A stretch of DNA of 16,186 bases from an uncultured Asticcacaulis sp. (GCA_946482045.1 CAMLPZ010000064.1:1-16186); one strand, 5' to 3'; positions 1-7,604 are shown, counted from the stretch's first letter. Made by a program: numbers and translations. The notes: generated from the sequence alone by a model not told the origin.

Positions 1-822
1 GAAGGCACCAACGCCTTCTACGGCGGCAACACGGCCAACGACAATTCGGGCATCCTCAAGTATGTCCGCGTCCAGCATTCGGGCTTCGAAGTCCTGCCGG
101 GCAAGGAACTGAACGGCATCACCTTCGCCGGCGTCGGCTCGGGCACCACGGTCGAATACGTCCAGGTTCACAACTCGTCAGACGACGGCATGGAAATGTT
201 TGGCGGTACGGTCAACCTGAAGCGCATCATCCTGACCGGCAACGATGATGACAGCCTGGATACCGACAATGGCTACCGCGGCACCGTCCAGTTCCTGATC
301 GTCAAGCAGCGTGATAACGGCGGTGACCGTCTGTTCGAAATGTCGTGCGCCGGCAACGCCGCCTACTGCTCGCACCCGATGGTTGCCAACGCCACCCTGA
401 TCCGTCGCTCGAGCACGGCGTCGAACGGTGTGGAACTGAACACCGGCACCGACCTGACCCTGATCAACTCGGTCATTCACAACACCGGCGCGTCGACGAC
501 TTCGGGCATCCGCGTCACCGATGCGGCGACCAACACTGCGGCTCCCCAGTTCACTTCGGTGTTCATGTCGGGCTTCACCACGGCGCTTGCCAACGCCAAC
601 ACGACGACCCTGTTCAATGCCGGTTCCAACAACACCTCGGCGGGCACTTCCACGCTGGCTGACTTCGTCAACGGCACCAATGAAGCCGGCGTTGCCGCTA
701 CCAACGCCACGACGGTCAACGCCAACTTCACCAACGCCTCCTACATCGGCGCGGTCAAGGACTCGACCGACACCTGGTGGTCGGGCTGGTCGTGCAGCCT
801 CAACGGCGTCGCCTGCCGCTAA
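1..822 (+). CDS. Secreted right-handed beta-helix-type surface protein, 3' part
   Basis: The frame is open from base 1 to a TAA at 820-822, leaving 273 residues of a larger protein whose 5' end lies outside the window. The translation is rich in Gly, Asn, Thr, Ser and Asp, with short beta-type repeats (GGNTANDNSG near residue 8, DDGMEMFGGTVN near 61, NDDDSLDTDNGYRG near 81). This is the look of parallel-beta-helix proteins and of exported lipoprotein-like proteins I recall beside TonB-dependent receptors. The C-terminus (YIGAVKDSTDTWWSGW, then two Cys) resembles the end of that family, so the protein probably finishes naturally. The Cys pairs (SCAGNAAYC and SCSLNGVAC) could form disulfides, which fits an extracytoplasmic place. 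The downstream receptor gene lies 58 bases away beyond a hairpin. Substrate and anchoring cannot be read because the N-terminus is missing. Confidence 0.75.
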   Translation, partial: EGTNAFYGGNTANDNSGILKYVRVQHSGFEVLPGKELNGITFAGVGSGTTVEYVQVHNSSDDGMEMFGGTVNLKRIILTGNDDDSLDTDNGYRGTVQFLIVKQRDNGGDRLFEMSCAGNAAYCSHPMVANATLIRRSSTASNGVELNTGTDLTLINSVIHNTGASTTSGIRVTDAATNTAAPQFTSVFMSGFTTALANANTTTLFNAGSNNTSAGTSTLADFVNGTNEAGVAATNATTVNANFTNASYIGAVKDSTDTWWSGWSCSLNGVACR

Positions 823-828
823 GTTAGC

Positions 829-858
829 ACGGGCGCCGGAAAGACCGGCGCCCGTTTT
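829..858 (+). terminator. Strong intrinsic terminator or attenuator between two co-oriented genes
   Basis: An 11-bp perfect GC-rich stem (ACGGGCGCCGG at 829-839 and its complement at 845-855) encloses a 5-base loop AAAGA and runs into TTTT, then TTTCCCTTTT-like sequence. It begins 7 bases after the beta-helix stop codon. No convincing promoter fits between it and the receptor start at 881, so it may be a partial terminator that lets the upstream gene be expressed more than the receptor. That last point is inference. Confidence 0.8.
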
Positions 859-880
859 CCCTTTTGCCGAGGTCTGAACC

Positions 881-3556
881 ATGAAAATCCAATCCAAGTC
901 TTTCGGCGCGTTGCTGCTGGCGACGACTGCGCTGATCGCGCCTGCCGCGTTCGCCCAGGATACGGCGCCCGTGCCGTCGACCGAATCCACAAGTACAGCG
1001 CCGACGGAAGCCGAAGCCGCGCCTGCCGCCGAGCCGACCCAGCAGGGCGATGTTATCGTCCGCGGCCGCAACGTTCCGAACACCATGCGCCGCACGGCCG
1101 AAGTCACGGCCATCCTGACCAATGAAGACCTTAAGCGTACCGGCGACGACAGCGCGGCCCTGGCGCTGACGCGCGTCACTGGCCTCAGCCTTGTCGAAGG
1201 CCGCTTCGTCTATGTCCGTGGTCTGGGCGAGCGCTATTCGTCGGCCCTGCTCAACGGGTCTCCGCTGCCTTCGCCGGAGCCGCTGCAGCGCGTTGTTCCA
1301 CTCGACCTCTTCCCATCGAGCATCCTGAGCCGCGTTTCGGTCCAGAAGACCCACTCGGCGGAATATTGGGGTGAATTCGGCGGCGGCGTCGTCGACCTGC
1401 GCACCATTACGGTTCCGGCCGAGCCCTTCCTGTCGCTGAGCGCCAGCGTCAGCGGCAATTCCGAGACGACGTTCGGCCATGCCTTCACCCACTATGGTTC
1501 GGATACGGACATCATCGGTTTCGATGACGGCACGCGCGACGTGCCGGACGAGCTGAAGGCGGCATTCGCGACGGGCAAGCGCATCTCCTCGGCCAACTTC
1601 ACGCCGATCCAGCTCATGCTGATGGGCCACAGCCTGGTGAACGCGCCGCTCAACCTGGTCCAGGAAACGGACGACCTGCCGGCCAACTTCAGCTTCAACC
1701 TGGTGGGCGGCAAGCGTTTCGACGTCGGTACGGGCCAACTGGGCGTTATCGGCCTGCTCGACTTCTCGAACAGCTGGCGTGTCCGTAACGGTATCCAGCA
1801 GACAGCCGTCGTTGGCGGCGCGGCCAGCGACGAATTGCTGGTGTTTGACGACTACACCTACGAAACGTCGGAAAACAATGTCTCGCTGAATGGCCTGTTC
1901 GGCCTGGGTTACCGCACCGATCATCACGATGTGCAGTGGACCAACCTGTACATCCGCAACACCACGAAGCGCACCCAGGTCCGTGAAGGTAACGACCAGG
2001 CGAACGGTGGCGTTGAACGCCGCCGCGACCAGACTGGCTGGTACGAGCGCCAGCTGTTCACGACCCAGCTGACCGGGGACCACAAGGTCGCGCCCGAATG
2101 GACGATCAACTGGCGCGCCAGTTACGCCAACACACAACGCGAAGTGCCTTACGAAAAGACGATCACCTACGAAAAGGATGGTCAGGGCAAGTACTATCAT
2201 GACGGCCAGCGCGTTCGTAACCGCACCGATTTCAGCGAACTGGACGACACGGTCACCAGCGGCGGCGCCAGCCTGACCTACGACTTCGAACTGAGCGAAG
2301 GCCGTGATGGCAAGATCGTCGGCGGTTTCGACGTCCTGACCAACGAACGCACCTCTGAGACGCGCCAGTTCAGCTACATCCCGGCCAATCCGCTGCCGAC
2401 CGGTGCCGCCTATACCCGCGTTGACTTTCTGTTGTCGGACTTCAACATCAGCCCGGACCGCTTCGTCCTGACGGAAGTCACCGGGGGCGAAGGCGCCGCA
2501 GCTTACGCCGGCACGCTGGACGTCACGGCAGCCTATATCAAGGCCGACGTCGAAGTCGTGCCCCTGGTCCGCCTGGCCGGTGGCTTGCGCTTCGAGCAAG
2601 GCGAGCAGACGATCGAGGTTCGCAACCTGTTTACCGCCGATCCGACCCCGGCTGTGATCCCGGCGATAGAGAACGACTACACCCTGCCGTCTGCCACGGT
2701 GACGTGGAACTTCTACGAAAACATGCAGGCTCGTTTCGGGGCATCCAAGACCATCGGCCGTCCGCAATTCCGCGAACTGGCGCCGCAGGTCTATCTCGAT
2801 CCGGAACAAGACCGTCTGTTCTCGGGTAACCCCTATCTGCGCGACACGGAAATCACCAACCTCGACGCGCGCTGGGAATGGTATTACGACGCCGGCGAAT
2901 ATTTCACTGTCGGTGCTTTCCACAAGGACCTGAAGAACCCGGTTGAAGCCGTCATCCTTGACACGGGTTCGGGTGAAGGTCAGCAGACCTATCTGAACGC
3001 ACCCAAGGCCGTCCTGTCGGGTCTTGAGTTCGACTATAAGGGCCTGTTCGACAGCCCGTTCGAAGGCGCCTTCTTTGCCTCCAAGCGCTGGCTGCTGGCC
3101 GCCAACTACACCTACACGACTTCGGAAGTGCAGGTTGAGGATGGCGATGTCGTATATACGGCTGCCAACCAAGGTACGCCGACGCCGGCCAAGAACTACA
3201 TCATTGACGGCAGCCGCCTGCAGGGCCAGTCGGAGCACGTCGCCAACCTGCAATTCGGCTGGAACGATAGTGAAGCCAAGTCGCAGGCGACCCTGCTTCT
3301 GACCTACGTGTCGGAACGCACGTCGGCGCGTGGCAAGCCGGGCTATCCGGACTATGTCCAGGAGCCGGGCGCACTGCTCGACTTCACTTATCGCAAGGGC
3401 CTGACGGCGCTGGGCCGTGAGCTGACCTTTGGTCTCGAAGTGCGCAACCTGCTCGACACCGACTACAACGAATACCAGGATCGCAACGGTCACGTGACGA
3501 TCAACAACTACAAGCTGGGCCAAAGCGTTTCGCTCAGCCTGTCGACGCAGTTTTAA
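881..3556 (+). CDS. TonB-dependent outer-membrane receptor
   Basis: This 891-residue protein has a Sec signal peptide (about residues 1-25, ending AAFA before QD) and an Ala/Pro/Glu/Thr-rich linker (28-55). A TonB-box-like DVIVRGR follows at 57-63, then a plug domain with RTAEVTAILTNEDLKRTGDD, YVRGLGERY and EYWGEFGGGVVDLRT. The remaining 700 or so residues alternate like beta-barrel strands and end in the typical terminal Phe (SLSLSTQF). The plug resembles large TonB-dependent receptors of alphaproteobacteria and xanthomonads that import carbohydrates or other bulky ligands. No siderophore- or B12-specific feature is visible, so the ligand is unassigned. The ATG at 881 is supported by GAGG at 869-872, 8 bases upstream. 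The preceding beta-helix gene suggests a paired surface system. Expression probably depends on read-through of the hairpin at 829-858. Confidence 0.93.
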   Translation: MKIQSKSFGALLLATTALIAPAAFAQDTAPVPSTESTSTAPTEAEAAPAAEPTQQGDVIVRGRNVPNTMRRTAEVTAILTNEDLKRTGDDSAALALTRVTGLSLVEGRFVYVRGLGERYSSALLNGSPLPSPEPLQRVVPLDLFPSSILSRVSVQKTHSAEYWGEFGGGVVDLRTITVPAEPFLSLSASVSGNSETTFGHAFTHYGSDTDIIGFDDGTRDVPDELKAAFATGKRISSANFTPIQLMLMGHSLVNAPLNLVQETDDLPANFSFNLVGGKRFDVGTGQLGVIGLLDFSNSWRVRNGIQQTAVVGGAASDELLVFDDYTYETSENNVSLNGLFGLGYRTDHHDVQWTNLYIRNTTKRTQVREGNDQANGGVERRRDQTGWYERQLFTTQLTGDHKVAPEWTINWRASYANTQREVPYEKTITYEKDGQGKYYHDGQRVRNRTDFSELDDTVTSGGASLTYDFELSEGRDGKIVGGFDVLTNERTSETRQFSYIPANPLPTGAAYTRVDFLLSDFNISPDRFVLTEVTGGEGAAAYAGTLDVTAAYIKADVEVVPLVRLAGGLRFEQGEQTIEVRNLFTADPTPAVIPAIENDYTLPSATVTWNFYENMQARFGASKTIGRPQFRELAPQVYLDPEQDRLFSGNPYLRDTEITNLDARWEWYYDAGEYFTVGAFHKDLKNPVEAVILDTGSGEGQQTYLNAPKAVLSGLEFDYKGLFDSPFEGAFFASKRWLLAANYTYTTSEVQVEDGDVVYTAANQGTPTPAKNYIIDGSRLQGQSEHVANLQFGWNDSEAKSQATLLLTYVSERTSARGKPGYPDYVQEPGALLDFTYRKGLTALGRELTFGLEVRNLLDTDYNEYQDRNGHVTINNYKLGQSVSLSLSTQF

Positions 3557-3563
3557 GCTTAAC

Positions 3564-3594
3564 GGGGGGGCCAAAGAACGTTTCTTGGGGCCCC
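3564..3594 (+). other. Imperfect GC-rich hairpin downstream of the receptor gene
   Basis: GGGG-CCAA at the left and TTGG-GG-CCCC at the right can pair with a two-base bulge around a short AAGAACGTTTC-like centre, 8 bases after the receptor stop. It lacks a T-run, so it is not a classical terminator. It may protect the 3' end of the receptor mRNA or assist the stronger terminator that follows. Confidence 0.4.
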
Positions 3595-3608
3595 ACGTCT
3601 TACAACTA

Positions 3609-3640
3609 AAAAGGCCTGTCCCTCGCGGGACGGGCCTTTT
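3609..3640. terminator. Bidirectional intrinsic terminator between convergent genes
   Basis: A 14-bp stem (AAAAGGCCTGTCCC at 3609-3622 with its complement at 3627-3640, one T-G wobble) encloses the loop TCGC. Four T at the right and four A at the left give a U-tract in both directions. It sits between the receptor (stop at 3556) and the convergent membrane glycosyltransferase (stop at 3662), so it can end both transcripts. Confidence 0.88.
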
Positions 3641-3661
3641 CGCTTGTGTTGTGTTACCAGC

Positions 3662-5689
3662 TTACTTCTTTTCGATCACATAGATGGTCCGTGGCGGGCC
3701 ATTGACCACGCTGCCGTCCGCCCGGGTCGCCCGAATGGAGATGACGTGCTCGCCCGGGACCAGCGTGCCCTGCGGGAACTTGTAATCGAACTGGAGGTTC
3801 GGCCAGTTCGGATCGTAGTTCAGCACGGCCGGCGTCGGCGATTCCTTGGTGTTCAGGCCGTAACGCACCGGAATGACGGTCTTGCCGTCCAGCACGATCT
3901 CGACCTTGGTCAAGCCCGCCGGATCGGCTGCCATGCCGTAGTGGTTGCGGTCATCACCGGTCTTGATGAAGCGGGCGCGGCCGGGGCTGGCGATATAGAG
4001 AGATGGAATCAGCGGGCAGGGGCCTTCCGGCGCCTGGGCCAGGGGCTGGCTGCGAACCCGCGCGGTATAGAAGCTGATGAGTGTGCGGCCTGGCGGCAAG
4101 GCCGACTGCTTGAACGGCTCGATATCCTCAAAGGTGGCGCACAGGCGGCGATAGACGTCGATGTCTTCCTGGACGTGCAGCAGATAATCGGGTTCGTTCA
4201 TGGCGATGACGACGCCCTTGCCGGCGCGGTCGCGCTGCAGCGAGGCGAGATCGAGCTTCCAGTCGTGCCGGGCCACGACGAAGCGCGCGACGATGTCATA
4301 AGGATCGCCCAGCGTATAGACACGGCGGTCCTTCTTGCCATCGGCCGGGAATTCGAGGTGGACGGCGCTGATATGGCCCGAGGTAGCAATCGCCACGTCC
4401 GGTCCGAAACGCGCCTTGGCACGCGCTGTCGCGGCGGCCAGATCCGGCTCCAGCAGGCTCCAGTTTTCGTTCTTGAGAATATTGTGCTGGCGTTCCGTAT
4501 AGGGGATCTCCGCCGAATGGCGGTACTGCCACTGATAGATGCTGGCGACGACGCCGATGGCCAGGGCCAGCAGTGGCCCGGTGGCGATCAGGCCAGCGCG
4601 GATCATACGGTTGCCATTGCTGGCGGCGGCATCGGCAAAGGCGATCAGTACGCCTGGGACGTAAGGCAGAAGCGGCAGGTAGGCCATGAACGGCCAGTGC
4701 GGCATGACCTTCTTGTTCACCAGGGTCTGGAAGACGTAGAAGACAAAGATAATCGCCGTCTGGTAACCCAGCATGGCGCCAGGCGTACCGCGGTCACGGA
4801 ACAGCGACACCTTGCCGGCAGCGACCAGGGCGATGAAGAAGAGCGGCGTGGTAATACCGAACTGGGTCATCAGAAAGCTGATAATCCGGCCGATGTCGGG
4901 ATCGAAGCGCGGCCGGTTGACGACGTGGAACTGGATGGCCGGCCAGTCGTGGGTAGCGTTGTAGATCAGGGCGGGCACCAGCCCCACGACGGCCAGGGCG
5001 GCGGTAATGTATGGCCCCGGCTGCGTCCAGAAGCTGCGGCCGCGCTTGTCTGCCAGCATATAGACGACAACCGCAAGACCGGGAATTAGGAAGCGGAAGT
5101 GGACCAGTTGCCCAAGTCCGGCACAGACGCCGGCCCAGATCCACCACTTGTGGCGTTTATAAAATGAGGTCTCAGTCGTGGCATCCTCATCGAAGGCGCG
5201 TACCAGACAGCCCAGCATCAGGACCAGCAGGAGCTGCAAGGCGCCTTCGGGATAGAAGATGGTGCCGTTCAGCGCCGAGGGTGGCAGCAGCAGGGAGATG
5301 ATCGCGGCCCAGATGGCGTTGCGCCGGGTCGTCAGCGGCTTTGCCAGGAAGTAAACGGCAAACGGGATGGCTGTCGCAATGGCCAGGGCGACGATACGCA
5401 GCGGCCAGACCTGCCAGCCGAAGATCGCGGTGATGATCTTTGCCAGCCACGGAAAGCCGGCGGGAATGTCGGGATAGCCGAAATCGAAATACTCGCCGGA
5501 AACGACGAAGTGGCCTTCTTCCCAGATGACGTGGCTGATCAGGCCGATATAGAAGCGCCAGACGGTCATCAGGGCGACCAGGGCGAGGCCCGCCTTCAGC
5601 AGCGTATCGTCGTCGCCAAACAGCTGTTTGCGGGGTCCGCTCTGTTCGACGGGCAGTTCTTCGAGCGCATAGAATTTGGGTTCGGCCAT
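3662..5689 (-). CDS. Polytopic membrane glycosyltransferase, GT39/ArnT-like
   Basis: A 675-residue protein. After a short acidic cytoplasmic N-terminus, about ten hydrophobic segments run from residue 30 to about 400. A periplasmic-looking soluble domain of some 270 residues ends in a beta-rich stretch. The first large loop holds WEEGHFVVSGEYFDFGYPDIP (about 56-76), which corresponds to the DEAYYW...DxGYxDHPP loop of PMT/ArnT-type GT-C enzymes that transfer sugars from polyprenyl phosphate. E57 or E58 would be the catalytic acid by analogy. Family membership follows from this loop and the topology; donor and acceptor are unknown. The ATG at 5687-5689 has GGGGGA a few bases upstream. The gene is convergent with the receptor and co-oriented with the Dabb gene, 62 bases away. 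No other envelope-sugar gene is nearby, so it looks like an isolated glycosyltransferase. A hypothetical membrane protein of other function is less likely. Confidence 0.72.
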   Translation of the reverse strand: MAEPKFYALEELPVEQSGPRKQLFGDDDTLLKAGLALVALMTVWRFYIGLISHVIWEEGHFVVSGEYFDFGYPDIPAGFPWLAKIITAIFGWQVWPLRIVALAIATAIPFAVYFLAKPLTTRRNAIWAAIISLLLPPSALNGTIFYPEGALQLLLVLMLGCLVRAFDEDATTETSFYKRHKWWIWAGVCAGLGQLVHFRFLIPGLAVVVYMLADKRGRSFWTQPGPYITAALAVVGLVPALIYNATHDWPAIQFHVVNRPRFDPDIGRIISFLMTQFGITTPLFFIALVAAGKVSLFRDRGTPGAMLGYQTAIIFVFYVFQTLVNKKVMPHWPFMAYLPLLPYVPGVLIAFADAAASNGNRMIRAGLIATGPLLALAIGVVASIYQWQYRHSAEIPYTERQHNILKNENWSLLEPDLAAATARAKARFGPDVAIATSGHISAVHLEFPADGKKDRRVYTLGDPYDIVARFVVARHDWKLDLASLQRDRAGKGVVIAMNEPDYLLHVQEDIDVYRRLCATFEDIEPFKQSALPPGRTLISFYTARVRSQPLAQAPEGPCPLIPSLYIASPGRARFIKTGDDRNHYGMAADPAGLTKVEIVLDGKTVIPVRYGLNTKESPTPAVLNYDPNWPNLQFDYKFPQGTLVPGEHVISIRATRADGSVVNGPPRTIYVIEKK

Positions 5690-5751
5690 CTGTCCCCCGT
5701 TGGAATCTGGAGTGGGGGACTATACCTATCAATTCGGAGAGCGAAAGGCCC

Positions 5752-6066
5752 TCAGACCTCGATCGGCTCGCGTGTGGCATTGCCGACCGTATAGTCGGCC
5801 GCGACGCGGACATCGCGCAAGTGGCGGACGCGGCGGATCGACTCTTCGTAAAGCGGGTGGGCCTTGTAGGCGCGGAAGTCGTCGAGAGTCTGGAACTCGC
5901 CATAGACGACGACATCGATATCGTTGGCCAACTGGTCGATCTTCTCGTTCAGCGAAACTTCCAAAAGCTTCGCGTGCGGGATCTGGGTCAGGATGGACAG
6001 ACCGCTATGGATGGCATTGAGATCGGCACGATCCTTACAGCTGAACATAACGATGTGACGGATCAT
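5752..6066 (-). CDS. Dabb-domain (stress-responsive A/B barrel) small protein
   Basis: A 104-residue soluble protein opening MIRHIVMFSCK, the usual first strand of the dimeric alpha+beta barrel (Dabb) family. It also contains DIDVVVYGEFQTLDDFRAYKAHPLYEE, the family's central strand-helix with the conserved H-P in AYKAHPLYEE. Dabb proteins form small dimers; some are plant stress proteins or polyketide cyclases, but most bacterial members have no known role, so no reaction is assigned. I chose the ATG at 6064-6066 because family members begin M-I-K/R-H-I-V. A TTG at 6073-6075 would add three residues. The strongest Shine-Dalgarno-like sequence (AAGGAGGAGG, 6100-6109) lies 33 bases from this ATG, too far for normal use, so the true start region is slightly uncertain. 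Confidence 0.85.
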   Translation of the reverse strand: MIRHIVMFSCKDRADLNAIHSGLSILTQIPHAKLLEVSLNEKIDQLANDIDVVVYGEFQTLDDFRAYKAHPLYEESIRRVRHLRDVRVAADYTVGNATREPIEV

Positions 6067-6153
6067 GCGGGCCAAACGATTATTTCAAAGGCAGCGGGGC
6101 CTCCTCCTTAAAGGCTGGGGGCGGGCCGTCAAGCGACTTGTTGCCGCAGTTGA

Positions 6154-6555
6154 TTAAGCGTCCGTGGCGCAGTCAGCCGTGTGACGGTGATCGAAGCGCG
6201 GCGCGCTGTAGTTGATCGCGTGGGCCGCTGCGACCAGCAGGGCGCCCAGGACGCTTAAAAACGTCTCGTAGTCGTGCAGGGCCGGGATAAAGGCCGCAGA
6301 GGCCAACAGGAACAGGCCGGATGCCATGGGCAGGGTGACGTCGGTCTTCAGCCAGGCATTGGATTGACGCACGGCGAGGGCGCTCATTGGAATAGCCATG
6401 AGGACTAGCGCCTTGTGAACCCAGTCGTTCTGGGCAAGGGCTCCGAACATCGGCAGGGCGGCAATGACAAACGGCAGCAGCAGGCAGTGGGCGACGCAAA
6501 GGGCCGATAGCCCCACGGACGCGATATCCAGCCACTTGCTTTTCAAAGGAGTCAT
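6154..6555 (-). CDS. MerC-family inner-membrane protein
   Basis: A 133-residue protein with four hydrophobic segments and the MerC signature SALCVAHCLLLP at residues 17-28, with Cys20, His23 and Cys24 in the first membrane helix. The tail is His/Asp/Cys-rich (DHRHTADCATDA) and could bind metal. Classical MerC moves mercuric ion across the inner membrane, but chromosomal MerC-like proteins without mer genes are common and their substrate is unsettled. No merA, merP or merR is present here, so mercury resistance should not be assumed. The ATG at 6553-6555 has AGGA about 10 bases upstream. The upstream region carries two TGTTAT-type palindromes that resemble Zur operators, so control by a Fur-family metalloregulator and a role in zinc or other metal homeostasis is the best inference. 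Confidence 0.82.
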   Translation of the reverse strand: MTPLKSKWLDIASVGLSALCVAHCLLLPFVIAALPMFGALAQNDWVHKALVLMAIPMSALAVRQSNAWLKTDVTLPMASGLFLLASAAFIPALHDYETFLSVLGALLVAAAHAINYSAPRFDHRHTADCATDA

Positions 6556-6585
6556 CTGTGCGCTTTCCTGTGGCTACTGCAAATA

Positions 6586-6600
6586 TGTTATACCGTAACT
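6586..6600 (-). promoter_or_regulatory. Putative Zur-like operator overlapping a merC -10 element
   Basis: TGTTATACCGTAACT has the layout TGTTAT-N3-RTAACW, the same as the better palindrome 59 bases upstream. Read on the minus strand it includes GGTATAAC (6587-6594), one mismatch from the Caulobacter housekeeping -10 form GCTANAWC as I recall it. A repressor bound here would block the merC promoter, 31 bases before the start codon. Assignment to Zur rests on resemblance to alphaproteobacterial Zur boxes and is not proven. Confidence 0.5.
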
Positions 6601-6644
6601 CTTGGCAAGAGGGCGCGACGAATTTTCATCGCGTCGCCATTGAC

Positions 6645-6659
6645 TGTTATGATATAACA
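6645..6659. promoter_or_regulatory. Putative Zur/Fur-family operator, near-perfect palindrome
   Basis: TGTTATGATATAACA has perfect 6-bp arms (TGTTAT/ATAACA) around a 3-base centre. It lies 90 bases upstream of the merC start and 34 bases beyond the stop of the esterase gene. AT-rich palindromes of this form are typical of alphaproteobacterial Zur sites. With the site at 6586-6600 it makes a two-operator arrangement. Confidence 0.55.
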
Positions 6660-6692
6660 TATCGGAACGCAAGCAGAAAAGTGGCAGCACAC

Positions 6693-7487
6693 CTATTTCA
6701 GGTAAGGCTTGATTTCAGGACATTGCGCCGCCCATGTGTCGACGGCCAGTTTGCCGAAATAGGCCGAGCCCGCCGGCCCGAGGTGGGTATAGTCGAAGGC
6801 CTGGCGGTCGGACTTACTGCCCTGCGATGCATCGCTGAAGACGGCAGGCACCGAGGTGCCGCTGTTTTCTGTATCGAGGATGTTCTGCGGAATAGGATCG
6901 CCGGCCATGCGGTTGGCGGCGGGCAGGCCCATTTCCTGGACGGCCTTCTGGCTGACCGCATAAAAATCGACGACCTGATAGCCTCGGTCGCGCGCCACCA
7001 GCTTGATGGCGGTCGACCACGGCAAGAGGTCTGGCCGTAGCTTACCGTCTTTGAACCAGCGCTGGGTCAGAGGGGTGACATAAATGGGCACGGCGTCAGC
7101 GGCGGTAATATCGTCGCCAAACCTGCGCATGTTGAGCGGAAACTCGGCCTTGATGTCGGTGTGGCGTTCCGGCTTCGGTGAGCCGTCATTATGGCCGAAG
7201 CCGATCCAGACATAGGTTTTGCTGAAGCCAGCATTGTCGCGCATCTGCGCCACCGCCGTTTCCCACAGGCCTTCGACACGATAACTCTTGGAGCTGCGGC
7301 CGCCGCGCGCAAGGTTGACGCACGTGACTTCGGGCTTGAACTGCGCGCAGAAACCTTCGCCATAACCAGACTTATTGGTCATGGTCGAATCACCAATCAT
7401 GATGACGCGGATGGGCTTGAGCGGCTCGGCCTGGACCGGCAAGGCAAAGGCAATCGCAAGGGTGGCTAAGACGGTGCGGCGCATCAT
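6693..7487 (-). CDS. Exported SGNH hydrolase, rhamnogalacturonan-acetylesterase-like (CE12)
   Basis: A 264-residue protein with a Sec signal peptide (about 1-20, LPVQA before EP). It carries the SGNH blocks in order: block I GDSTM with nucleophile Ser34; the oxyanion-hole Gly within NLARGGRSSKSY (58-69); block III GHND with Asn100; and block V DYTHLGPAGS with Asp232 and His235 completing the triad. GDST, ARGGRSSKSY and DxTHLxxxG are the marks of carbohydrate esterase family 12, which removes acetyl groups from rhamnogalacturonan pectin, so the substrate is probably an acetylated plant polysaccharide. Cys47, Cys56 and Cys256 may form a disulfide in the periplasm. Two adjacent ATGs (7485-7487 and 7482-7484) follow GGGAG at 7495-7499. 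No other pectin gene is in the window. Xylan or other acetyl esters are possible alternatives. Confidence 0.87.
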   Translation of the reverse strand: MMRRTVLATLAIAFALPVQAEPLKPIRVIMIGDSTMTNKSGYGEGFCAQFKPEVTCVNLARGGRSSKSYRVEGLWETAVAQMRDNAGFSKTYVWIGFGHNDGSPKPERHTDIKAEFPLNMRRFGDDITAADAVPIYVTPLTQRWFKDGKLRPDLLPWSTAIKLVARDRGYQVVDFYAVSQKAVQEMGLPAANRMAGDPIPQNILDTENSGTSVPAVFSDASQGSKSDRQAFDYTHLGPAGSAYFGKLAVDTWAAQCPEIKPYLK

Positions 7488-7548
7488 GAGGGGCTCCCGG
7501 TTTTACAGGCTTTTAACGGCGAGACACCGGTTACCCGTCGCGCAGGAC

Positions 7549-7576
7549 TTGATCCAAATCGTAACTGAACTACATA
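7549..7576 (+). promoter_or_regulatory. Candidate promoter of the FrnE-like gene
   Basis: TTGATCC at 7549-7555 and ACTACATA at 7569-7576, 13 bases apart, partly fit the Caulobacter housekeeping promoter (TTGACGS, 10-14 bases, GCTANAWC) as I recall it. The site lies in the 117-base gap between divergent genes, about 30 bases before the GTG start at 7605. The match is moderate. Confidence 0.3.
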
Positions 7577-7604
7577 CATATTGCCGCGGCCACAGGAGAT
7601 TACC

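Noticed and set aside
178..1179. Minus-strand open frame of 333 codons across the beta-helix/receptor junction
   Set aside because: It crosses the terminator and both real genes and has antisense-type composition without recognisable motifs.
824..3574. Long open frame of 916 codons on the minus strand
   Set aside because: It is antisense to the TonB-dependent receptor, whose signal peptide, plug motifs and terminal Phe are unmistakable. The antisense product is Arg/Val/Gly-rich without family features, as expected from high third-position GC.
3644..5089. Open frame of 481 codons on the plus strand
   Set aside because: It mirrors the membrane glycosyltransferase. Its translation is His/Asp/Arg-rich and lacks any domain, and it would begin inside the bidirectional terminator region.
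6154..7487. Mercury-resistance operon or mobile resistance element around merC
   Set aside because: No merR, merT, merP or merA, no transposase and no terminal inverted repeats are present; base composition matches the neighbours.
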